From positions 124,001-188,000 of the forward strand of contig CACEAP010000001.1 in NCBI GenBank assembly GCA_902557645.1: 64,000 nt of DNA, read 5' to 3'. This document shows, one piece after another, positions 18,230 through 25,243 of this stretch. A program made the position numbers and the translations under genes. The notes beneath the pieces are model-generated. The model did no database searches and was not told where the DNA came from. It worked only from the letters and a program-made list of their open reading frames with translations. Source of the stretch: an uncultured SAR86 cluster bacterium. GTDB lineage: Bacteria; Pseudomonadota; Gammaproteobacteria; Magnimaribacterales; D2472. Each line of letters opens with the position of its first letter. The stretch's first letter is position 1.

Positions 18230-19972
18230 ATGTATATACTTGGAATCAATGCATATCATGGCGATTCATCAGCTGCTCTAATTAAGGATGGTAAAATATT
18301 AGCTGCTGCAGAGGAAGAGCGTTTTAGAAGAATTAAGCATTGGGCAGGGTTTCCATCCGAATCAATAAAATATTGTTTAAATGAAGAGGGTATATCTCTT
18401 AGTGAAGTCGATCATGTAGCAATAAATCAAGATCCTAAAGCTAATTTATTTAAGAAAATATTATTCAGCATTATGAATAGGCCTGATTTAACATTAATTA
18501 CAGATAGGATAAAAAATAAAAAAGAAAGATCTGATATAAAAGCAATTTTAAATAAAGAAATAGATATAAATTTCAAAGGTTCCGTTCATAATATTGAGCA
18601 TCACTTAACTCATCTATCTTCTGCATATCATGTTTCTAATTTTGATGAGGCTATTTCAGTTTCAATTGATGGTATGGGAGACTTTGCAAGTGCAGCTTGG
18701 GGCACATGTAAAGGAGATGAGATTAATATAGTCGATAAAGTTTTTTTCCCTCATTCACTTGGTATATTTTATCAAGCGATGACACAATGGTTAGGGTTTC
18801 CTCATTATGGTGATGAGTATAAGGTCATGGGCCTAGCACCATATGGCCAACCAAAATATATGAAAGAAATGAGAGATATTGTAAAACTATCAGATGATGG
18901 CTCATTTAAATTAAACTTAAAATATTTTAAACATCATAAAGAAAAAATCGCGTATGAATGGGAAGATGGCCAACCTAATTTTCTCCAACTTTATAATGAG
19001 TCTTTAAATGGATTATTGGGACCTTCTAGAAAAAAAGATGAAGAGTTGACACAGATGCACAAAGACATAGCAAGATCTGTTCAAACAATGTACGAAGAAG
19101 CATTTTTTAACCTATTAAACAAGTTGTATGAAAAGTACCAGATAGACAATTTATGTTTAGCTGGTGGATGTGCTATGAACTCAGTTGCTAATGGTAAAGT
19201 CTATAGGAATACTCCTTATAAAAAAGTATATATTCAATCTGCAGCTGGTGATGCTGGAGGAGCAATTGGAGCTGCTTTTGTAACATGGCATAAACTTGGC
19301 GGTAAAGATACAAGCTATATGGATCATGCTTATTTAGGTCCTCATTTTTCAAATAGTTATATTGACGAATTATTAAAAACAAATGCAATATCTCTTCAGG
19401 AAGAGCATTGTAAAGTAACCTATGAAGAAAATTTAGATAAAATATGTGATGAGACTTCAAATGCAATTATAGATGGAAAAGTTATAGGCTGGTTTCAGGG
19501 CAGAATGGAGTGGGGTCCAAGGGCTCTTGGTAATAGATCTATATTGGGTGATCCTAGAAGGCCAGATATGAAAGATATTCTTAATTTAAAAATAAAGCGA
19601 AGAGAGTCTTTTAGACCATTTGCGCCATCTATTTTAAGAAATCATGTGGATTCATGGTTCGAAGAAGATGACGATGTTCCTTTTATGATGCAAGTTTTTC
19701 AAATTAAAAAAGAAAAGAGAAAATTAATACCTGCTGTCACCCATGCAGATGGGAGCGGTAGGCTTCAAACTGTTACAGAAGAAACAAATTTAGCCTACTA
19801 TTCTCTAATAAATAAATTTTATTCTAAAACAAATGTGCCAATGCTCTTAAATACCTCTTTTAACGAAAATGAACCAGTAGTATGTAAGCCTGATGAGGCA
19901 CTTTCGTGTTTTTTAAGAACTAAAATGGATTTCCTAGTTTTAGGTAATTATATTATTAAGAGAAAAGGCTAG
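18230..19972 (+). CDS. NodU/TobZ-type carbamoyltransferase
   Basis: The 580-residue protein begins YILGINAYHGDSSAALIKDG, contains the metal-binding HHLTHLSSAYH, and carries GRMEWGPRALGNRSILGDPR near residue 425, all hallmarks of the NodU/CmcH carbamoyltransferase family. These enzymes form carbamoyl-adenylate and pass the carbamoyl group to a hydroxyl of a sugar or antibiotic. Here the acceptor is presumably a sugar of the surface glycan. It is full length. A TATAAT at 18199-18204 in the 47-base gap may be an internal promoter. Confidence 0.92.
   Translation: MYILGINAYHGDSSAALIKDGKILAAAEEERFRRIKHWAGFPSESIKYCLNEEGISLSEVDHVAINQDPKANLFKKILFSIMNRPDLTLITDRIKNKKERSDIKAILNKEIDINFKGSVHNIEHHLTHLSSAYHVSNFDEAISVSIDGMGDFASAAWGTCKGDEINIVDKVFFPHSLGIFYQAMTQWLGFPHYGDEYKVMGLAPYGQPKYMKEMRDIVKLSDDGSFKLNLKYFKHHKEKIAYEWEDGQPNFLQLYNESLNGLLGPSRKKDEELTQMHKDIARSVQTMYEEAFFNLLNKLYEKYQIDNLCLAGGCAMNSVANGKVYRNTPYKKVYIQSAAGDAGGAIGAAFVTWHKLGGKDTSYMDHAYLGPHFSNSYIDELLKTNAISLQEEHCKVTYEENLDKICDETSNAIIDGKVIGWFQGRMEWGPRALGNRSILGDPRRPDMKDILNLKIKRRESFRPFAPSILRNHVDSWFEEDDDVPFMMQVFQIKKEKRKLIPAVTHADGSGRLQTVTEETNLAYYSLINKFYSKTNVPMLLNTSFNENEPVVCKPDEALSCFLRTKMDFLVLGNYIIKRKG
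19963..19968 (+). promoter_or_regulatory. Shine-Dalgarno-like AAAAGG before a CTG start
   Basis: AAAAGG ends seven bases before CTG 19976, a normal spacing. It lies inside the end of the carbamoyltransferase gene and supports initiation at the CTG. Confidence 0.45.
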
Positions 19973-19975
19973 ACA

Positions 19976-20719
19976 CTGAAAATATCAATTATAACAGCTG
20001 TATATAATAGAGAAGAATCTATTAAAAAGTCTATTTCAAGCGTTAAATATCAAACACATAATGAAATAGAACAAGTTTTTGTAGATGGTTTGTCTAGTGA
20101 TAAAACTTTAGAAATTATAAAAAAAAGTTTATCAGATAAAGACATTCTTATTTCTGAACCTGATGAAGGTATATATGATGCAATCAATAAAGGCATCAAG
20201 CAAGCTTCAGGAGATATTATAGGCATACTCCATTCAGATGATAACTTTTATGATGCTAATGTCCTGTCTTCTGTTGCAGAAGTTTTTAAAGACACCAGAA
20301 TTATCTTTCTTTATAGTGATTTAGAATATATAAATGAAAAAAATCAAGTTGTAAGAAATTGGAAAGCTGAAAATTATGATAATAAAAAATTACTTAAAGG
20401 ATGGATGCCGCCTCATCCAACTCTTTTTGTAAGAAAAGAGCTTTTTGATATCATTGGCTTATATTCAATGAAATATAATATTTCATCTGATTACGACTTT
20501 ATAATTAAAGCACTAAAAATTCTAAAAAAAAATCAGATTGCTTATATACCTCACACATTAGTACAAATGAAAACAGGAGGCATAAGCAATAATTCGTTTA
20601 CAAATATAGCCAAGAAGATGAAAGAAGATTATCAAATTATAAAAAAAAATGATCTTGGAGGCCTTAGAACATTGTTTTTAAAAAATGTATCAAAAATAAG
20701 ACAATTCACTTTTAAATAA
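19976..20719 (+). CDS. Glycosyltransferase family 2 (WcaE-like), apparent CTG start
   Basis: The frame from CTG 19976 reads LKISIITAVYNREESIKKSI, the textbook N-terminus of this GT2 group once the first codon is read as Met. VFVDGLSSDKTL, the highly conserved SEPDEGIYDAINKGI and GILHSDDNFYD follow. The first ATG/GTG/TTG in frame is TTG 20090, which would remove the nucleotide-binding beta strand. The codon before CTG is ACA, and the previous gene's TAG ends at 19972. The alternative near-cognate ATA 19982 would also keep the fold. Total length is 247 residues. It is likely co-transcribed with the carbamoyltransferase gene and the following PdxH-like gene. Confidence 0.8.
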   Translation: MKISIITAVYNREESIKKSISSVKYQTHNEIEQVFVDGLSSDKTLEIIKKSLSDKDILISEPDEGIYDAINKGIKQASGDIIGILHSDDNFYDANVLSSVAEVFKDTRIIFLYSDLEYINEKNQVVRNWKAENYDNKKLLKGWMPPHPTLFVRKELFDIIGLYSMKYNISSDYDFIIKALKILKKNQIAYIPHTLVQMKTGGISNNSFTNIAKKMKEDYQIIKKNDLGGLRTLFLKNVSKIRQFTFK

Positions 20720-20722
20720 AAA

Positions 20723-21325
20723 ATGATAAATTTATCTAAAATTAATAAATCAATTGAACCATATATAAATTTTAGTGAGTATTATGAACAAGCCCAAAAA
20801 AAGAATCAAAAAAATATTGAAGCTATCTCAATAAGTTCATTTAATAAGAGTAAACAAGAAATAGAATCTAGATTGGTCAATTTAAAATATGTTATTAATA
20901 ATGAATGGATTTTTTTTAGTAATTATCAGAGCCAAAAATCAAAAAGTTTTGAATCTCATTCCCAGATAGCAGCTTTATTTTATTGGAATTCTATTAATGT
21001 CCAAATACGAATTAAGGGAAATATTTTTAAAACTAATAAAGAATTTTCAGATAAACATTTTAAAAATAGATTAGCGGGAAAGAATGCCTTGGCAATAAGC
21101 TCTAATCAGTCAGAAAAAATTAATTCTTTTTCAGACGTAAAAACTAATTATAAAATAGCCCTCGAAAATAATGATAAGCTATTTCAGAGACCTGATTACT
21201 GGGGCGGATACTCATTTATACCTTATTATTTTGAGTTTTGGGAAGGCCATGATTTAAGATTAAATCAAAGAAAGGTTTTTGAAATTATTGATAATAAATG
21301 GATTGACTATATTATTCAGCCATAA
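20723..21325 (+). CDS. Pyridoxamine-phosphate oxidase-like flavoprotein (PdxH-like)
   Basis: The 200-residue protein follows PNPOx: RLVNLKYV, WIFFSNYQSQKSKS, AALFYW, then SFWGG-like RPDYWGGYSF, YYFEFWEG, a C-terminal RLNQR and the final P. PNPOx makes pyridoxal-5-phosphate with FMN. Two features differ from the E. coli enzyme. The usual RLH at the substrate site is RLN, and the arginine of the RQV segment before the second strand is missing (VQIRIKG). It is the last gene of the glycan cluster, downstream of a PLP-dependent aminotransferase. It may be the cell's PdxH or a divergent flavoprotein of the cluster. Confidence 0.65.
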   Translation: MINLSKINKSIEPYINFSEYYEQAQKKNQKNIEAISISSFNKSKQEIESRLVNLKYVINNEWIFFSNYQSQKSKSFESHSQIAALFYWNSINVQIRIKGNIFKTNKEFSDKHFKNRLAGKNALAISSNQSEKINSFSDVKTNYKIALENNDKLFQRPDYWGGYSFIPYYFEFWEGHDLRLNQRKVFEIIDNKWIDYIIQP

Positions 21326-21334
21326 AAAATTTGC

Positions 21335-21353
21335 CTAATTAATCAATTAGTTT
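21335..21353 (+). terminator. Weak AT-rich terminator hairpin at the end of the polysaccharide cluster
   Basis: CTAATT at 21335-21340 and AATTAG at 21345-21350 form a 6-bp stem with loop AATC, followed by TTT. It is well placed at the end of the cluster, but the stem has little G+C. Confidence 0.35.
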
Positions 21354-21453
21354 AAAATCATCTATTGATTATGATCACAAATATTAAAATATATAAAATC
21401 AAACCTTTATTTTGTTAATTGTTTCACCTCAAGATTCTTTATAGGTCATCTCC

Positions 21454-21984
21454 ATAGCTTCTTCTAAGAAAAATATTACGCCAATTAATGATAAAGTCAG
21501 AGCTTCTGAAGTAATGCTTATTGATCAAAATGGAAATAAGCAAGGCTTGGTAACAATTAATATCGCACTTAATGCTGCCAAAGAAGTATCTCTTGATCTA
21601 GTTCAAGTTTCTCCATCTGATGCAGATCCAGTTGTATGTAAATTATTAGATTATGGAAAGCATGTTTTTGAAAAGAAGAAAAGCACTTCTTCATCCAAGA
21701 TCAAAGTAAAAAGAAACACTGTTAAAGAAATTAAATTTAGACCGTCCACTGACACAGGCGATTATATTATTAAATTAAAAAAGATTAAAAGCTTTATTCT
21801 TGACGGAGATAAGACTAAAATAAGCGTCCGTTTTAGAGGTAGAGAAATTCTTAATAGTAATCTTGGATTAGATCTTCTTAATAGAATAAGAGATGAGCTT
21901 GTAGAAATAGCTCAAGTTGACCAAGAACCTTCACTAGAAGGCAGACAATTGCTCATGGTATTATCGCCTCTAAAAAAGAAATAA
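21454..21984 (+). CDS. infC: Translation initiation factor IF-3, near-cognate start
   Basis: The frame encodes IF-3: [19 protein letters not shown] at the N-terminus, [24 protein letters not shown], the linker, and the C-domain [15 protein letters not shown] 21514 lies inside the conserved N-domain, so it cannot be the true start. TAG at 21442 closes the frame upstream, and only ATC 21448, ATA 21454 and later near-cognates are available. ATA 21454 gives ASSKKNIT after the initiator and about 176 residues, the normal IF-3 length. A weak AGG at 21443-21445 lies eight bases upstream. IF-3 rejects such codons, and E. coli infC uses AUU for autoregulation, so the arrangement is expected for this gene. 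Confidence 0.85.
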   Translation: MASSKKNITPINDKVRASEVMLIDQNGNKQGLVTINIALNAAKEVSLDLVQVSPSDADPVVCKLLDYGKHVFEKKKSTSSSKIKVKRNTVKEIKFRPSTDTGDYIIKLKKIKSFILDGDKTKISVRFRGREILNSNLGLDLLNRIRDELVEIAQVDQEPSLEGRQLLMVLSPLKKK

Positions 21985-22000
21985 ATATAAAGAGATAGTT

Positions 22001-22192
22001 ATGGGATACAAGTTAAAATCGCACTCAGGTGCTGCTAAGCGTTTTAAAAAAACAGGCACTTCTGTAAAAAGCAGAAGCGCTAGTAGAAACCATATACTAA
22101 CAAAACAGTCTACTAAAAGAAAAAGACACAACAGAGGACTTATTAAGTTAGCTGGAACCACATTACGAATGGTTCAAAAACTTATTAAATAA
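22001..22192 (+). CDS. rpmI: 50S ribosomal protein L35
   Basis: The 63-residue basic protein starts [20 protein letters not shown] and contains [19 protein letters not shown], the standard L35 pattern. It lies between infC and rplT, as in most bacteria, and has normal length. In E. coli this operon is regulated by L20 binding to the leader and the infC-rpmI region. I cannot recognise the L20-binding RNA structure here with certainty. Confidence 0.97.
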   Translation: MGYKLKSHSGAAKRFKKTGTSVKSRSASRNHILTKQSTKRKRHNRGLIKLAGTTLRMVQKLIK

Positions 22193-22194
22193 TT

Positions 22195-22542
22195 ATGCCA
22201 AGAGTTACCAAATCAGTTACAGCAAAAGCCAAACATAAGAAAGTACTTAGTGCTACTAAGGGTCATTATGGAGCAAGAAGTAGGTTATTTAAGACTGCTA
22301 AACAATCAAATATAAAATCTCTACAATACGCATTTAGAGATAGAAAAAATAGAAAAAGAACCTTTAGATCACTGTGGATTGCAAGAATTAATGCAGGCTC
22401 TAGAGCTCTAGGAGTATCTTATTCAGTTTTAGTAAATGGTTTAAATAAAAGTAACATTTTACTAGATAGAAAAATTCTATCTGACTTAGCAATAAATGAT
22501 GCTTCAACATTTGAGAAAATTGTTAAAACAGCAGTAAATTAA
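22195..22542 (+). CDS. rplT: 50S ribosomal protein L20
   Basis: The 115-residue protein begins PRVTKSVTAKAKHKKVL and has GHYGARSRLFKTAKQ, YAFRDRKNRKRTFR and WIARINAGSRALG, diagnostic of L20. It starts two bases after the L35 stop. It organises 23S rRNA early in assembly and in gammaproteobacteria also represses this operon. Length is normal. Confidence 0.97.
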   Translation: MPRVTKSVTAKAKHKKVLSATKGHYGARSRLFKTAKQSNIKSLQYAFRDRKNRKRTFRSLWIARINAGSRALGVSYSVLVNGLNKSNILLDRKILSDLAINDASTFEKIVKTAVN

Positions 22543-22549
22543 TTTAAAA

Positions 22550-23275
22550 ATGTCTTCTTTAGACAAAATAAATCCTCCAGCTGTCACTAAAAATGTAGGA
22601 ACGCTCCATCCTATAAATCAAACTAAAGACTATCTTCTAAATCTTTTAACTCATCTTGGTTTTACAGAAGTTCATGGTCCTGAAATTGAAAGTGAAGATT
22701 TTAATTTTGATATGCTTAATATCAAAAAATCACATCCTGCAAGACAGATGCATGACACCTTTTATGTGGAGAATAAAAGTAATGTATTAAGAACCCATAC
22801 ATCACCTGTACAAATTAGGAGTATGCTTGAATCAAAACCACCTATTGCATTTTCATCTGCTGGAAAAGTTTACAGGAAAGATGATGATGCTACTCATTTA
22901 CCTATGTTTCACCAAGTTGAAGGTATTTATGTTGATGCAGATGTAAATTTTTCAAATTTAAAAGACTTAATTCATCAAATTCTCCATGATTTATTTGGAA
23001 AAGATGTTGAGATACGATTTCGTCCTTCATATTTTCCATTTACAGAACCATCAGCAGAAGTTGATATTTTATCTGAAAATGGTAAATGGCTAGAAATTCT
23101 AGGTTGCGGAATCGTTAACCCAATAGTATTAAAGAACTGCAATATTGATCCAGAAAAATATAGCGGTCTTGCTTTTGGTCTCGGAGTTGAAAGAATAGCT
23201 ATGCTCAAATATGGAGTAAATGATATTAGAGAATTTTATAAATCAAATTTAGATTTTTTAGGTCAATTTAAATGA
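22550..23275 (+). CDS. pheS: Phenylalanyl-tRNA synthetase alpha subunit, lacking the N-terminal coiled coil
   Basis: The 241-residue protein carries the complete catalytic core: GTLHPINQT near residue 17, GPEIESEDFNFDMLN, HPARQMHDTF, LRTHTSPVQ, VYRKDDDATHLPMFHQVEG (motif 2), RFRPSYFPFTEPSAEVD, WLEILGCG and GLAFGLGVERIAML (motif 3). The E. coli subunit has 327 residues and reaches the GLHP motif only near residue 108, so about 90 N-terminal residues, the tRNA-contacting coiled coil, are absent. TAA at 22535-22537 closes the frame just upstream of the ATG, so no hidden extension exists. It overlaps pheT by four bases. Confidence 0.93.
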   Translation: MSSLDKINPPAVTKNVGTLHPINQTKDYLLNLLTHLGFTEVHGPEIESEDFNFDMLNIKKSHPARQMHDTFYVENKSNVLRTHTSPVQIRSMLESKPPIAFSSAGKVYRKDDDATHLPMFHQVEGIYVDADVNFSNLKDLIHQILHDLFGKDVEIRFRPSYFPFTEPSAEVDILSENGKWLEILGCGIVNPIVLKNCNIDPEKYSGLAFGLGVERIAMLKYGVNDIREFYKSNLDFLGQFK

Positions 23276-25170
23276 AATTTATATACAAGGATTTATTAAA
23301 TTTCTTATCTGAAAAACCGTCTATAAAGAATTTATCGGAAAGACTTTTTCAGCTTGGTCATGAGCATGAGATTAATGGTGAAATATTTGATATGGAGTTT
23401 ACACCAAATAGAGGAGACTGCTTATCATTAATCGGGTTAGCAAGAGATCTCAATGTTTTTTTTGGAAAAGCAAAGCCTTATAAAACCTTTGAGGGAGATA
23501 TAGAAGAACTTAACCTAGATTTTCAAAATCTCTCACCTGAAGTTTGCCCTAAAATTAGCTTTTTAGAAATCGAAATCGAAGGAAATACAAATGAGTATAA
23601 ACCATACCTTGAAAATTATTTTTCCTTACTTGGAAATAAGAAAGTAAATTTTTTTACAGATATTTCTAATTATGTTTCTTATGAATTAGGTCAGCCAACT
23701 CATTGCTTTGATGCAAAAACCATTAATGATCAATTAATATTTGAAAATAGAATTTGCGAAGGATCTTTTCAAACTTTACTTGGTTCTAATATTAATCTTG
23801 CAGGTAATAATTGTATTTTTTCAGTTAATAGTGAAATAGTAAGTCTTGCTGGAGTTATGGGAGGCATCTCAACAGCATGCTCAACAGGCACAAAAAAAGC
23901 ACTGATCGAGTGTGCTTTTTTTATTCCTGAAGCAATTATTGGAAAAAGTGTTAAATATAACCTTGCTTCTGATGCAGCTCATAAATTTGAAAGAGGTGTT
24001 GATATTCAAATACAGGAAAAAGTGCTTAGAAGATTTATTGAAATAGTAAGAGAGCATGCATCCATTAAAAATATTAAAATTCAGTCATTTGATGAAGGCA
24101 AAGTTCAGAAATCTAGCATCCCAATTGATGTTAAAAGAATTAATAAAATTTTAGGCATAGACCTTGCAGAAGAAAAGTACGTAGCATATCTGAACAAGCT
24201 AGGATTTGGTATTGAAAAAGAAATTATTGTTCCAACTTACAGGCATGATATTGCATCACAAAATGATTTAGCAGAAGAGATAGCAAGAGTAATTGGCTAT
24301 AACAACATTGATAGCAAGCCTTTAGAAATAGCAAAAAAATTAGATAAAAGTGTAGATGATGTTAATAAATTAAAAAATTATTTAATTAAAAATGGTTTTT
24401 CTGAGATTATTAATTTTCCATTTACTGCAAATGAAGAAAAAAAATCTATATCAATTGATAACCCATTAGATACAAACAGAAGAAACCTCAGGACCTCTTT
24501 AAAAAATTCTTTATTAGATAACCTTTTATATAATGAAAGAAGACAAAAAGATTCGATAAAATTCTTTGAAATTAGTGATTTGTACACAAAAAGTGACCAA
24601 ATAAATCAAGAAAAAAAGTTAGGCATCATTATTAGTGGAAGACAAGGCCATAATTATTTAGATTTTTCTAAAAAACTAGACCATGCTTATTTAAGTAATC
24701 TTTTAAATCAAGATTCTGATAATTCAGTTCTTACAATTGAAGAAATTTCTAGAACAGAAATAAAAACAAAAAAGAAAGATAAAATTTTTTATTTAGAAAT
24801 ACCGATAGAAAAAATACCTAAACATCTATTCAAATTATCAGAATCAAGTATTGATAGAATTAATTTTATTAAATATCAATCAGTTTCCGAATTTCCTTCT
24901 AGTACTAGAGATTTTTCTTTTTCAATATCAGATATTAAGAAATATGATGCTGTAATTGATCATTTGTCAGATCTTAACGATAAAAACCTTAAGGATGCTT
25001 TTATTTTTGATTTTTATGAAAATAAAAAACTTAATGAGATTAAAGTTGGCATAAGATTTATCTTTCAATCAACTTTAAATACTTTGTCTGAAGAGGAAAT
25101 TCAACAAAGTGTCAATAAACTATTAAAACCAATCGTTGATTTAGAAGGCGTCTCTATTCCAGGACTATAG
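23272..25170 (+). CDS. pheT: Phenylalanyl-tRNA synthetase beta subunit, lacking the OB-fold tRNA-binding domain
   Basis: The protein has 632 residues against about 795 in E. coli. The short N-terminal helix region (MKFIYKDLLNFL) runs straight into MEFTPNRGDCLSLIGLARD at residues 41-59. In normal PheT the EMAP/OB tRNA_bind domain (about 110 residues) sits between them. The B3/B4 editing region (NYVSYELGQPTHCFDA, GVMGG, AHKFERGVD), the B5 domain (PTYRHDIASQNDLAEEIARVIGYNNI), the catalytic-like domain and the C-terminal FDX-ACB anticodon-binding domain (FPSSTRDFSF onward, near residue 540) are present. It pairs with the shortened PheS. No ihfA follows, unlike in most gammaproteobacteria. Confidence 0.93.
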   Translation: MKFIYKDLLNFLSEKPSIKNLSERLFQLGHEHEINGEIFDMEFTPNRGDCLSLIGLARDLNVFFGKAKPYKTFEGDIEELNLDFQNLSPEVCPKISFLEIEIEGNTNEYKPYLENYFSLLGNKKVNFFTDISNYVSYELGQPTHCFDAKTINDQLIFENRICEGSFQTLLGSNINLAGNNCIFSVNSEIVSLAGVMGGISTACSTGTKKALIECAFFIPEAIIGKSVKYNLASDAAHKFERGVDIQIQEKVLRRFIEIVREHASIKNIKIQSFDEGKVQKSSIPIDVKRINKILGIDLAEEKYVAYLNKLGFGIEKEIIVPTYRHDIASQNDLAEEIARVIGYNNIDSKPLEIAKKLDKSVDDVNKLKNYLIKNGFSEIINFPFTANEEKKSISIDNPLDTNRRNLRTSLKNSLLDNLLYNERRQKDSIKFFEISDLYTKSDQINQEKKLGIIISGRQGHNYLDFSKKLDHAYLSNLLNQDSDNSVLTIEEISRTEIKTKKKDKIFYLEIPIEKIPKHLFKLSESSIDRINFIKYQSVSEFPSSTRDFSFSISDIKKYDAVIDHLSDLNDKNLKDAFIFDFYENKKLNEIKVGIRFIFQSTLNTLSEEEIQQSVNKLLKPIVDLEGVSIPGL

Positions 25171-25243
25171 TAAAAATAGTCTACGACACCTTCATTAGTG
25201 GACAAATAAATGTAAAATATACTATTAGTTAACTAATTCTCTT

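Noticed and set aside
20090-20719. Shorter GT2 gene starting at TTG 20090
   Set aside because: It would lose the conserved first beta strand and nucleotide-binding motif encoded in the same open frame from 19976.
21514-21984. infC starting at the first ATG
   Set aside because: The ATG lies inside the conserved IF-3 N-domain; upstream codons in frame clearly encode the rest of it.
22550-23275. pheS as a frameshifted pseudogene
   Set aside because: The upstream sequence is the end of rplT with normal spacing, the catalytic core is intact, and there is no leftover coiled-coil coding in other frames; pheT is shortened in parallel.
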